Assembly (NCBI RefSeq): GCF_029626105.1
Contig: NZ_JARUBH010000009.1
Coordinates: forward strand, 6,014,001-6,078,000
Direction of reading: 5' to 3'
Source: Solwaraspora sp. WMMD792
GTDB lineage: Bacteria > Actinomycetota > Actinomycetes > Mycobacteriales > Micromonosporaceae
DNA length: 64,000 nucleotides
How positions within the stretch are numbered: position 1 is the stretch's first letter; the number at the start of each line of letters is the position of its first letter. Positions 30,596 to 38,623 of the stretch are shown here, piece by piece. Position numbers and translations under genes: made by a program. The notes beneath the pieces are model-generated. The model searched no databases and was not told the DNA's origin. It saw nothing but the letters and a program-made list of their open reading frames with translations.

Positions 30596-31356
30596 TGGAT
30601 CATCCTTAACATCAGGTCTCGGGTCTGGTCGGCGGACAGCGCCAACTCGTTGACTGCTTCCCAGATTAGTTCCAGTTCGAGTACGTCACCAGCGGTGGTG
30701 GCGAGGCGACCACGCAGCAGATCGTCCAGATAGCCGACCCGCCTCCCGTCGCTCATGGTGGCCAGCGCCAGCGGGCCACTGAGGCCAGCGTGGAGCCCGG
30801 CCGACTCGGGGACCGCCCGGATCCGGATAGTTGGCCGGTGCCCGAGGTCGACCAGGTGGGCAAGCTGGTCCTTCATCACCTCGCGCGGACCACGACGCAA
30901 CGCCGTCTCCTCGACCAGGACCACCAGGTCCACCGGAGGATCGCGGTCCAGCACCGCGCGCTGCCGCTCCTGGCGGGTCGCGATCACCTCCTCGAGCCGC
31001 CCTCGGTTGGACGGCACGCCAGTGAAGACCTGCCGCATGTACGCCTCGGTCTGCAGCAGCCCAGGGACCAGGGTCGGCTCCCAGGCCCGCAGCAACACCG
31101 CGCGTCGCTCGTGATCGACCCAGGAGCGCAGCCACGGCTGGCGGTCCTCTCTGCCCTCCCTGGACAGCTGCTGAAGCTGGTCACCGGAGTTCAGTAACTT
31201 GTCGAGATCCTTCGCGGTGTCCTCCTTCGGCACCAGCCGGCCGGTCTCGAAGCTGGCGATGAGCGACTTTGACACGCCTACCGCTTTGGCCAGCTGAGTC
31301 TGGTTCATGCGCTGGGAAAGTCGGAGTCGTCGAAGCTCCACAGGCAGTTCAGTCAT
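30592..31356 (-). CDS. XRE-family regulator with DUF5753
   Basis: The product has 254 residues from 'MTELPVELRRLRLSQRMNQ', with GGAGG upstream of the ATG. Residues about 5-60 form the Cro/C1 helix-turn-helix ('MNQTQLAKAVGVSKSLIASFETGR'). The rest is the DUF5753 domain with 'LLRAWEPTLVPGLLQTEAYMRQVF' and 'ALRRGPREVMKDQLAHLVDL'. This is the WhiJ-like type and is paired with the downstream DUF397 gene. Divergent small genes start 125 bp away and are possible targets. Confidence 0.92.
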   Translation of the reverse strand: MTELPVELRRLRLSQRMNQTQLAKAVGVSKSLIASFETGRLVPKEDTAKDLDKLLNSGDQLQQLSREGREDRQPWLRSWVDHERRAVLLRAWEPTLVPGLLQTEAYMRQVFTGVPSNRGRLEEVIATRQERQRAVLDRDPPVDLVVLVEETALRRGPREVMKDQLAHLVDLGHRPTIRIRAVPESAGLHAGLSGPLALATMSDGRRVGYLDDLLRGRLATTAGDVLELELIWEAVNELALSADQTRDLMLRMIQ

Positions 31357-31480
31357 GTTTATAACCTCCAATAACCCGGGCTCATCTTTACCTCTGCAAA
31401 TTTCATATTGCCCTATGTTCGGGCGGGAGTCCAGGGTGGATTGCGACGGGAAAGCGACTCGATGAGTGAGGGGGTCGACG

Positions 31481-31651
31481 GTGGAGGTGGGCGCGCTCGT
31501 CGGGGCGGCGCTGCTCGGCTTCTGTGCCGGGCTGTGGTCGTTCAAAGTGAAGTCCAGATGGTGCCCCAGCTGCGGGCGCGCGACCTGGCCGATGGAGCGG
31601 GGCGCCGACGGCGTCCAGCGGCCCCGTGGCGATGGAAGGCCCGGTGGGTAG
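31481..31651 (+). CDS. small membrane protein with CPSCG zinc-ribbon motif
   Basis: This 56-residue product from GTG has one hydrophobic helix (about 4-20, 'GALVGAALLGFCAGLWSF') followed by 'WCPSCGRATWPMERG', a half zinc-ribbon. A GAGGGGG ribosome site precedes the GTG; an earlier GTG at 31466 is possible. It is the first of three small plus-strand genes divergent from the XRE regulator. Function unknown. Confidence 0.5.
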   Translation: MEVGALVGAALLGFCAGLWSFKVKSRWCPSCGRATWPMERGADGVQRPRGDGRPGG

Positions 31652-31901
31652 CCGGCTGCTGCCGACGCCGGAACCGAAACCAGGGGACGTGCTGTTGATC
31701 GGCCAGGAAGCGAGCATGCAGTTCGCCGGCGACCGGAGAATTCGATTTCGTGTCATCTCGGTGGACCGGAAACCGACCTACGACGGCTGGATCTGGCTCA
31801 CCGGCTACGCCATCGACGAACGCGGATACGCCGCCGAGCGGCGGGAGATATTCGTGCAACGCGACGGACTCTACCGACTGGCCAAACGGCAGTCGACATA
31901 G
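31632..31901 (+). CDS. small hypothetical protein
   Basis: The product is about 89 residues from ATG (a GTG two codons upstream is also possible). The core 'KPGDVLLIGQEASMQFAG', 'IRFRVISVDRKPTYDGWIWLTGYAID' and 'RREIFVQRDGLYRL' suggests a small beta-rich, SH3-like domain. It overlaps the preceding small gene and lies 22 bp before the next, so all three are probably one transcript. No family is recognised. Confidence 0.6.
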   Translation: MEGPVGSRLLPTPEPKPGDVLLIGQEASMQFAGDRRIRFRVISVDRKPTYDGWIWLTGYAIDERGYAAERREIFVQRDGLYRLAKRQST

Positions 31902-31923
31902 CAATTGATCAAGGAGAGAAAAG

Positions 31924-32193
31924 ATGATCACCGAGATGGTGCGTGACTGGTGGCTGCGCTGGCTCGACTGGCGTTCCGGCCGGTCGACGGCGTCCAGGCG
32001 TCTCGAATACCTGCGCCGCGAACGGCTCGGACAACAGCAGCGCAACCGCACGACGGCCCGGCACCGCCGACTCGACGGCAACCGGGGACGCCACTGGTCG
32101 GCGGAAGCTACCGTCCTGGTCCCCACGCTGCGGCCACTGATGACCTACGGCCAGCAGTGCGGCTACCGGCTGCCGCCGCACGGCACGAGCTGA
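31924..32193 (+). CDS. small Arg-rich hypothetical protein
   Basis: This 89-residue protein has a strong ribosome site (AAGGAGAG) before the ATG. The sequence is basic, with 'WWLRWLDWRSGRSTASRRLEYLRRERL' as a probable amphipathic helix and 'PTLRPLMTYGQQCGYRLP' near the end. It could bind nucleic acid or membrane. It is the last gene of the small operon divergent from the XRE/DUF397 pair. Confidence 0.6.
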   Translation: MITEMVRDWWLRWLDWRSGRSTASRRLEYLRRERLGQQQRNRTTARHRRLDGNRGRHWSAEATVLVPTLRPLMTYGQQCGYRLPPHGTS

Positions 32194-32236
32194 CCGGCGG
32201 CGTACCGCCGGATGATGAGTGGAGGGTGCGGGATGA

Positions 32237-33472
32237 TCAGGGCAGGGTGCGGCTGGTCGCGATGGCGGCGTACCGGGCGGTGCTCGGTTTCGGGGTCCGC
32301 GCGAACGTCTCCCGGTCCACGGTGTGCAGGCCGAAGTGGAAGCGGTAGCCGGCCGCCCACTCGAAGTTGTCCAGCAGCGTCCAGTGGCAGTAGCCGAGCA
32401 CCGGTACGCCGTCGTCGATCGCGTCGAGCAGGCCGGCCAGCGACGGCTCGATGAAGTCCGCCCGCAGGGCGTCGTCGTCGACGCCGACGCCGTGTTCGGT
32501 CACGAAGACCGGCACCCCGCTGACCTGGTACGCGTACCGCACCGCACCGCCGAGTGACGTCGGGTCGATCGCCGAGCCCAGCTGGTGCAGGGTGGCCCCG
32601 GGCAGCGGCGGCAACAACCTGTCCGCGTCGTAGACGGCACTCTCGTAGTTCTGGATGCCGATGAAGTCGTCGTCGCTGGCCAGCCGCAGCCAGTGGTCGT
32701 ACACCTCGGCGCGCTTGCGGTCGCGCAGCGTGGCGTCGTCGCCGGCCACCCGGTCGTCGACGATGGCGATCGACAGCCCCACCGGCAGGTCGGGCCGCCT
32801 GGCCTTGATCGCCGTACGGGCGGCGAGATGCCCGGCCGTCATGCCGTCGCGCATCGCGTCGAACTCCTCCGGCAGCATGATGTTGCTGACCCGGTAGCGG
32901 GGCACCCCGGCGGCGGCGCTGGCCGCCTCCAGGATGGCCCGTTCCAACTTCTGCACCGACTCCGGCACGTCCGCCCAGGACAGCAGCTGCGGCAGGTTCG
33001 GCTCGTTGAGGGTGACGGCCATGGTGATCCGGTCACCGAAGTGGCGCATCACCTGGTCGCAGTAGCGGGCGAACAGCTCGGGCGCGGCCGGGTCCAGCCA
33101 GCCGCCGCGCGCGGCGAACCAGTGCGGGCAGGTCATGTGGTTGAGCGTCACCACCGCGGCCAGGCCCCGCTGCGAGCAGCTGTCGACGATCGCCGCGTAG
33201 TGGTCCAACGCCTCGGTGGAGAAGCCGCCCTCCTCGGGCTCGACCCGGGCCCACTCCACCGAGAACCGGAAGGCGCCCAGCCCCATCGCCTGCACCAGGT
33301 CGAGGTCGTCGCGCCACAGCTGCCAGCTGTTGCAGGCCCGGCCGGACCGCTCGGCGAAGACCGTCGGCGCGACGTTCTCCAGGAACCAGGTGTCGCTGCT
33401 GGTGTTGTCGCCCTCGGTCTGGTGACCGGAGGTGGCGACACCGAAAAGGAAGCCGTCCGGGAAGCGTCTCAT
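32237..33472 (-). CDS. glycoside hydrolase family 1 protein (beta-glucosidase-like)
   Basis: This 411-residue GH1 TIM-barrel has acid/base Glu157 in TLNEPN and nucleophile Glu326 in FVTEHGVG, where the usual ENG is EHG. The N-terminal 'FPDGFLFGVATSGHQTEGDN' is the GH1 signature, with His in place of the usual Ala/Tyr of the AxxxQ-E segment. It is shorter than most GH1 enzymes (about 450) and has no signal peptide, so it works in the cytoplasm on imported or metabolite glycosides. Repeated TCAnGTGATCATG boxes just upstream of its start may control it. Confidence 0.88.
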   Translation of the reverse strand: MRRFPDGFLFGVATSGHQTEGDNTSSDTWFLENVAPTVFAERSGRACNSWQLWRDDLDLVQAMGLGAFRFSVEWARVEPEEGGFSTEALDHYAAIVDSCSQRGLAAVVTLNHMTCPHWFAARGGWLDPAAPELFARYCDQVMRHFGDRITMAVTLNEPNLPQLLSWADVPESVQKLERAILEAASAAAGVPRYRVSNIMLPEEFDAMRDGMTAGHLAARTAIKARRPDLPVGLSIAIVDDRVAGDDATLRDRKRAEVYDHWLRLASDDDFIGIQNYESAVYDADRLLPPLPGATLHQLGSAIDPTSLGGAVRYAYQVSGVPVFVTEHGVGVDDDALRADFIEPSLAGLLDAIDDGVPVLGYCHWTLLDNFEWAAGYRFHFGLHTVDRETFARTPKPSTARYAAIATSRTLP

Positions 33473-33501
33473 GGATGGACATCATTCCGCGGCCGGCTCA
33501 A

Positions 33502-33584
33502 GATCACATGACGAAAAGCCGGGACGCCACCGGCGTGTCGGCCGAATTTTCGTCAAGTGATCATGGAGTCGTCAAGTGATCATG
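33502..33584. promoter_or_regulatory. triplicated CGTCAnGTGATC box / hairpin before the GH1 gene
   Basis: Two direct copies of CGTCAAGTGATCATG (33551-33565 and 33570-33584, 19 bp apart) and one inverted copy, GATCACATGACGAAAA at 33502-33517, pairs with TTTTCGTCAAGTGATC at 33547-33562 at 15 of 16 positions. The block lies between the flavoprotein stop and the GH1 start on the same strand. It could be the flavoprotein terminator, an operator for the GH1 gene, or both. Confidence 0.6.
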
Positions 33585-33587
33585 AGG

Positions 33588-34952
33588 TCAGGTGAGCTGC
33601 TGTACGGCGGACTGGATGGCGCGGTGCACCGTCGGGTACGCGTAGATCATGTGCCGCAGGCTGGTCAACGGCACCTCGCCGTGCACCGCCACGGCGAGTG
33701 CGCCGAGCACCTCGCCGCCGGTCGGTCCCGCCGAGGTCGCCCCGACCAGTACGCCCCGGTCGGCGTCAGCGACCAGCTTGATGAAACCGTCGTTACCCGG
33801 CCCGTGGATCCAGCCGCGTGACGACTCCGGCACCTCGGTCACCGCCACCGCGACGTTCACGCCCTGCTCGCGGGCCTGACGTTCGGTCAGGCCGACCGCG
33901 CCGATCTCCGGGTCGGTGAAGGTGACCCGGGGCACCGCCCGGTACTCGGCGGCCGGGCCGCCCTGGCCGAGGATGTCGCGCACCGCCACGTCCGCCTGGT
34001 ACATGGCCAGATGGGTGAAGGCACCGTGGCCGGCGACGTCACCGACCGCCCACAGCCCGTCGGCGACCCGCATCCGCTCGTCGGCCGGCAGGTGCCGGGC
34101 GGCCGGGTCCAGCCCGACGGTGTCGATGCCGAGTCCACCGAGGTCGCTGCGCCGGCCGGTGGCGACCAGCAGCCGCTGCCCGCTCTCCGGACCGCCCTGC
34201 GACAGGTGCACGGCGAACGTGTCGTCGCGGTGCTCGACCCACTCGGCGCGGCTGCCGAGCCGGAGCCGCACCCCGTCGTCGCCGAGGGCGCGGGCGGCCA
34301 GCGCCGACGATTCCGGCTCTTCCCGGGACAGCAGCCGCTCGCTGGGCTCGACGATGGTCACCCGTACGCCGAACCGGGCGAAGACCTGGGCCAGCTCCAG
34401 CCCGATCGCGCCGCCGCCGAGCACGACCAGCGACTCGGGCAGGTCGGTGACCTCGATCGCTTCCTTGTTCGTCCAGTACGGCGTGCCGGCCAGTCCGTCG
34501 ATCGGCGGCACCACCGGCACGGTGCCGGTGGCGAGGACCACGCCCCGGCGGGCGGTGAACTCCTGCCCGTCGACGTCGACCCGCCCGGGTCCGGTGAGCC
34601 GGGCGGTGCCGTGCAGCACCCGTACCCCTTTGCCGGTGAGCCGGTCGACGGCGGCCGTGTCGGACCAGTCGGCGGTGGCCTCGTCGCGGATCCGCCGGGC
34701 CACCGGCGTCCAGTCCGGACGGATGTCGGCGGTGCCGGCCAGGCCGTCGATCCGGCGGCCCTCGGCGAGCGCGTTCGCCGCCCGGATCATCATCTTGCTC
34801 GGTACGCAGCCCCAGTACGGGCATTCGCCGCCGACCAACCGGCGCTCCACACCGACCACGTCCAGCCCGGCCTGGCTGAGCCGGCCGGCGACCTCCTCAC
34901 CGGCCACGCCCAACCCGACGACGACAACGTCCACCTGTTGCGGCTCACTCAT
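33588..34952 (-). CDS. pyridine nucleotide-disulfide oxidoreductase (dihydrolipoamide dehydrogenase-like)
   Basis: This 454-residue flavoprotein has an FAD motif VVGLGVAGEEVAG at 11-23, redox Cys44 and Cys49 in GGECPYWGCVPSK, NAD(P) motif VVLGGGAIGLELA, the FAD 'WAVGDVAGHGAFTH', and C-terminal dimerisation domain. The usual C-terminal His-x4-Glu of lipoamide dehydrogenase is not evident ('YPTVHRAIQSAVQQL' has His but Gln/Ser around it), so it is more likely a mercuric-reductase-like or other disulfide reductase than the 2-oxoacid-complex E3. It stands alone. Confidence 0.85.
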   Translation of the reverse strand: MSEPQQVDVVVVGLGVAGEEVAGRLSQAGLDVVGVERRLVGGECPYWGCVPSKMMIRAANALAEGRRIDGLAGTADIRPDWTPVARRIRDEATADWSDTAAVDRLTGKGVRVLHGTARLTGPGRVDVDGQEFTARRGVVLATGTVPVVPPIDGLAGTPYWTNKEAIEVTDLPESLVVLGGGAIGLELAQVFARFGVRVTIVEPSERLLSREEPESSALAARALGDDGVRLRLGSRAEWVEHRDDTFAVHLSQGGPESGQRLLVATGRRSDLGGLGIDTVGLDPAARHLPADERMRVADGLWAVGDVAGHGAFTHLAMYQADVAVRDILGQGGPAAEYRAVPRVTFTDPEIGAVGLTERQAREQGVNVAVAVTEVPESSRGWIHGPGNDGFIKLVADADRGVLVGATSAGPTGGEVLGALAVAVHGEVPLTSLRHMIYAYPTVHRAIQSAVQQLT

Positions 34953-35038
34953 CCGGCCAGCATGTCACCACCGTCGGCAGCCCGCCGACCGGGCGGCTGG
35001 CCGACCAGCCGGCCGGGCTCAGCGCTCCGACACCAGGC

Positions 35039-36331
35039 TCAGCGGTCCGACAGTGGCGGCGGGTAGTCCAGGCCGGCGCGGACGGCGAGCGGCAACCGCC
35101 ACGGCTCGTGCACCGCCGCCCCGGCGACGCTGGCCAGCTCCGGCACCCACCGGCGGACGTATTCTCCGGCCGGGTCGAAGCGGTGCGCCTGACGCAGCGG
35201 GTTGAAACCCCGGTGCGGGCGGGTGTCGTTGCCGGTGCCGGCGACCCACTGCCAGTTGCCGGAGTTGTTCGGCAGGTCGCCGTCGAGCAGCCAGCGGCCG
35301 AACCAGGCGAGGCCGTCCCGCCAGTCCAGGCCGATCTCCTTGGTGAGGTACCCGGCGGTGATCAGCCGGGCGCGGTTGTGCATCCAGCCTTCCGCCCGCA
35401 ACTGGCACATGCCGGCGTCGACGATCGGCACCCCGGTGTGCCCGGTCTGCCAGGCGTCGAGGGCGTCAGCGTCGTTCCGCCACTGCTCGCTGGCCCCGCG
35501 CCGGTACGCGGTGGTCGCCAGGTCGGGGAAGGCGTTCGCGACCTGGTAGTGGAAGTCCCGCCAGCACAGTTGCCGGACGAACGGGCCGGCGCGGTCCCCG
35601 GCGGCGGTGGCGACCTCCAGCGGGGACAGACAGCCGAACCGCAGGTAGGGGCTGAGCCGCGAGGTGGCGTCGCCGGCCAGGTCGTCGTGGCTGTCGCCGT
35701 ACCGGTCGAGGTCGCCCAGCCAGTCGCGCAGCCGGCGCCGCCCGGCGGTCTCGCCCCCGGCGGCGGCCTGCGGCGACTCCCCGTCCGGCAGGGCCGGCAG
35801 CCGCCCGACGGCGGGACCGCCGGGCAGCCGGATCCGCTCCGGAGCGGCACACGCGGTACGCCAGTCGGCGCCGGCCCAGGCCCGGAAGTACGGCGTGAAG
35901 ACCTTGTAGTGGTCGCCGTTGGTCGGGGTCAGCGCGCCCGGGTCGACGACGGTCAGTCCGGGAAATGCGCGGTACGCGAGGCGGTGCCGGTCGCATTCGT
36001 CGGACAGCCGCCGCTGCCGGTGCCGGGCGTAGTGGCTGACGTCGGCGGAGACGGTGACGCCGTCGGCGTCGACCTCGCGGGCGAGCCGGATCGTCTCGGC
36101 GACCGGGTCGCCGTGGCGGATCAGCAGGTCGCCGCCGAGCCCGCGCAGGGTCGCCCGCAGGTCGGCGAGGCTCTGGTGCAGGAACCGGTCGCGGTTGGTC
36201 GACCGGCCGGCCAACCGTGGGTCGAGGACGAACAGCGGCACCACCTGTTCGGCGGTGGCGCAGGCGGTGGCCAGCGCCGGCTGGTCGTGCACCCGCAGGT
36301 CCCGGGTGAACAGCACGACAGCGGTACGCAC
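35039..36331 (-). CDS. phrB: deoxyribodipyrimidine photolyase (class I type)
   Basis: This 430-residue protein has the N-terminal Rossmann-like antenna domain 'VVLFTRDLRVHDQPAL' and a FAD domain with 'LSPYLRFGCLSPLEV', 'CWRDFHYQVANAFP', 'TGVPIVDAGMCQLRAEGWMHNRARLITAGYL' and 'LDWRDGLAWFGRWLLDGDLPNNSGNWQWVAG'. The Trp and Asn positions used for electron transfer and CPD binding are present. It uses light to split pyrimidine dimers. It lies next to crtB on the same strand, with the next gene ending five bases away, consistent with a light-induced operon. Confidence 0.92.
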   Translation of the reverse strand: MRTAVVLFTRDLRVHDQPALATACATAEQVVPLFVLDPRLAGRSTNRDRFLHQSLADLRATLRGLGGDLLIRHGDPVAETIRLAREVDADGVTVSADVSHYARHRQRRLSDECDRHRLAYRAFPGLTVVDPGALTPTNGDHYKVFTPYFRAWAGADWRTACAAPERIRLPGGPAVGRLPALPDGESPQAAAGGETAGRRRLRDWLGDLDRYGDSHDDLAGDATSRLSPYLRFGCLSPLEVATAAGDRAGPFVRQLCWRDFHYQVANAFPDLATTAYRRGASEQWRNDADALDAWQTGHTGVPIVDAGMCQLRAEGWMHNRARLITAGYLTKEIGLDWRDGLAWFGRWLLDGDLPNNSGNWQWVAGTGNDTRPHRGFNPLRQAHRFDPAGEYVRRWVPELASVAGAAVHEPWRLPLAVRAGLDYPPPLSDR

Positions 36332-36335
36332 GGCG

Positions 36336-37352
36336 CTACGGTGCGGTCGGTGTGGCGGCGGTCGGTGTGGGTGCGGTCGGCGCTGGCGCGGGGGTGGCCG
36401 GCGGCTGCGTCGGTGTCGGCTGAGTCGGTGTCGGTGGGGCGGTGAGGTCGACCGGGCCGGGCAGGGTGACCGGGGTGCCGGCCGGGGTGAGCAGGGACCG
36501 CAGCGCCACGGTGGCCCGGCGCCGGTTGGGAACGGTGGCCCGGCGCCGGAACACGTCGTAGCCCTGCGCGGCGATCTCGTCGAGGATGCCGCCGTACAGC
36601 GCGTACGCGGTGCGGATGCAGGCCTGCGACGCGGGTTCGAGCAGGGTGACGCCGGGGGCGGCCGCCGCGTAGTGGCCCCGGGCCCGGCCGACCTCGTACC
36701 GGATCAGCTCGATGATCGGCGGGGTGGCCCGGCGGTGTCGGGCGGCGTCGACCAGGTCGTCGCGGGTCACCCCGAACCGGGCCAGGTCCTCGTCCGGCAG
36801 GTAGGTGCGGCCCCGGTCCAGGTCCTCGGCGACGTCCCGGATGAAGTTGGTGAGCTGGAAGGCGAAGCCGAGCTGCCGGGCGGGCTCCCGGGCGGCGGCC
36901 CGGTCGGTGCTGCCCAGGATCGGCAGCATCATGGTGCCGATCACCGCTGCCGAGCCCTCCATGTAGTCGAGCAGGTCGGTGTAGCGCGGGTACGAGGTGA
37001 CTGTCAGGTCCATCGCCATGCTGCGCAGGAACGCGGTGAAGTCCGCCTTGTCCAGGTCGAACACCGCGATGGTGTGCAGCACGGCGGGCAGCAGCGGGTC
37101 GTCGACCGGGGCGCCGTGCAGCCCGGCGAGGAACCGCTGTCCCCACTGGTCGAGCGCGGCTGCCCGGTCGGCGGGCGGCAGTTGGTCGGTGCGGTCGACG
37201 ATCTCATCCGCGTATCGGGTAAATCCGTATAAAGCGTGGACATGCCGGCGTTTCCACTGCGGTAGTAGCCGGGTCGCGAGATAGTAGGTCCGCCCGTGCC
37301 GTCGGTGCAGGTCACGGCAGTTCGCGTAGGCAGCGGACAGATCGACGTTCAC
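36336..37352 (-). CDS. crtB: phytoene/squalene synthase
   Basis: The product has 338 residues from GTG with a strong GAGGAGG ribosome site. The substrate-binding acidic motifs are Asp49-x3-Asp53 (YADEIVDRTD) and the second in 'NFIRDVAEDLDRGRTYLP', with 'GFAFQLTNF' before it. It should condense two GGPP to phytoene, with the GGPP synthase and desaturase divergently encoded next to it. The last ~35 residues are a low-complexity Pro/Thr/Ala tail not usual in the family. It overlaps no gene; the divergent promoter gap to crtE is 65 bp. Confidence 0.9.
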   Translation of the reverse strand: MNVDLSAAYANCRDLHRRHGRTYYLATRLLPQWKRRHVHALYGFTRYADEIVDRTDQLPPADRAAALDQWGQRFLAGLHGAPVDDPLLPAVLHTIAVFDLDKADFTAFLRSMAMDLTVTSYPRYTDLLDYMEGSAAVIGTMMLPILGSTDRAAAREPARQLGFAFQLTNFIRDVAEDLDRGRTYLPDEDLARFGVTRDDLVDAARHRRATPPIIELIRYEVGRARGHYAAAAPGVTLLEPASQACIRTAYALYGGILDEIAAQGYDVFRRRATVPNRRRATVALRSLLTPAGTPVTLPGPVDLTAPPTPTQPTPTQPPATPAPAPTAPTPTAATPTAP

Positions 37353-37417
37353 CGGGCCTCCTCGGCTATCGACGCAAGAATCGACGCAACTTCTGACCCT
37401 AGGGTACGCTCGTTCGC
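37353..37417. promoter_or_regulatory. divergent crtB-crtE promoter with direct repeats
   Basis: Two direct copies of ATCGACGCAA (37368-37377 and 37380-37389) lie 12 bp apart in the 65-bp gap between the divergent carotenoid genes. This is a compact site for a shared regulator or for an alternative sigma factor; the MerR/B12-type protein encoded downstream is the obvious candidate. No further promoter box is certain. Confidence 0.4.
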
Positions 37418-38590
37418 GTGGCCAATCACACAGTTGCCGGCACCGACCGCAGCGCGTCGGTCGACGAGCCGGCCGAGTCGGCCACCCCCGGGACGACCCC
37501 GGCCCACCGCCGTGACCTGCTGACCGCGGCCGTCGACGACACCCTGATCGATTTCCTCTCCGCCGAGATCGACGCGCTCGACCGCATCGATCCGGCGCTG
37601 CGCCCGTTCGCCCAGATCGCCCGGGACACCGTGCTCGCCGGCGGCAAACGGCTGCGGCCGGTCTTCGCCCACTGGGGCTGGCGCGGGGTGGCCGGACCGG
37701 ACGCGCCGCTGGCTCCGGTGCTGCCGGCGCTGGCCGCGCTGGAGCTGCTGCACGCGTTCGCGCTGGTGCACGACGACGTGATGGACGGTTCCGCGACCCG
37801 TCGCGGACGCCCCACCGCCCACCGGCGGCTGGCCGGGCAGCACCGGGCGGCCGGTCGCGACGGCGACCCCGACCGGTTCGGCGACGGTGCCGCCGTGCTG
37901 GTCGGTGACCTCTGCCTGGTCTGGGCCGACCGGCTGCTCGGCCAGGCCGGCGTGCCACCCCGGACCCTGCTGGACGTGCGGCGCCGCTACGACCAGATGC
38001 GGGTCGAGACGATCGCCGGGCAGTACCTGGACGTCCTCGGCGAGACCGAGGCCGACACCTGGTCGGTCGACCGGGCGCTGCGGGTGGCCCGGCACAAGAC
38101 CGCCAGCTACACCGTGCTGCGGCCGCTGCACCTCGGTGCGGCCCTCGCCGGACCCGGCGCCGACCCGGCGATCCACGAGGCCTACCGGCGCTACGGCACC
38201 AACGTCGGCGAGGCGTTCCAACTGCGCGACGACCTGCTCGGCGTCTTCGGTGACCCGGCCACCACCGGCAAACCCGCCGGCGACGACCTGCGGACCGGCA
38301 AGCCGACGGTGCTGCTGCTGATCGCCCGCGAGCTGGCCACCGACGCCCAACGCGCCGAACTCACCCGGCCGCCGTCCGGCGCCGACCGGGAGTCCGACCG
38401 GGAGGTCGATCGACGGGTGAGCCGGCTGGTCGAGATCGTCGTCGAGACCGGCGCCGCCGACCAGGTGGAACAGCTGATCGAGCAACGGGTACGGGACGCG
38501 GTCGACGCACTGGCCGACGCCCCGATCGACGCCGCCGCCCGTCGCGTGCTCACCGGCCTGGCGGTGACCGCCACCACTCGGCAGGCATGA
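37418..38590 (+). CDS. crtE: polyprenyl diphosphate synthase (GGPP synthase type)
   Basis: This 390-residue trans-prenyltransferase has the first Asp-rich motif VHDDVMD (Asp119, Asp120, Asp123), second motif QLRDDLLGVFGD (Asp271-Asp272) and GGKRLRP for diphosphate binding. The chain-length residue region before the first motif (ELLHAFALVHDD) fits a short-chain C20 product. It supplies GGPP for CrtB. The N-terminus is extended by about 40 polar residues. Confidence 0.88.
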   Translation: MANHTVAGTDRSASVDEPAESATPGTTPAHRRDLLTAAVDDTLIDFLSAEIDALDRIDPALRPFAQIARDTVLAGGKRLRPVFAHWGWRGVAGPDAPLAPVLPALAALELLHAFALVHDDVMDGSATRRGRPTAHRRLAGQHRAAGRDGDPDRFGDGAAVLVGDLCLVWADRLLGQAGVPPRTLLDVRRRYDQMRVETIAGQYLDVLGETEADTWSVDRALRVARHKTASYTVLRPLHLGAALAGPGADPAIHEAYRRYGTNVGEAFQLRDDLLGVFGDPATTGKPAGDDLRTGKPTVLLLIARELATDAQRAELTRPPSGADRESDREVDRRVSRLVEIVVETGAADQVEQLIEQRVRDAVDALADAPIDAAARRVLTGLAVTATTRQA

Positions 38591-38623
38591 TGTGAGCATC
38601 GTTCAGAAGGAGGTGGTCGCGGC

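Noticed and set aside
33588-34952. Flavoprotein considered as the E3 subunit of 2-oxoacid dehydrogenase complexes
   Set aside because: The C-terminal His-x4-Glu pair is not evident, and no E1/E2 genes are close.
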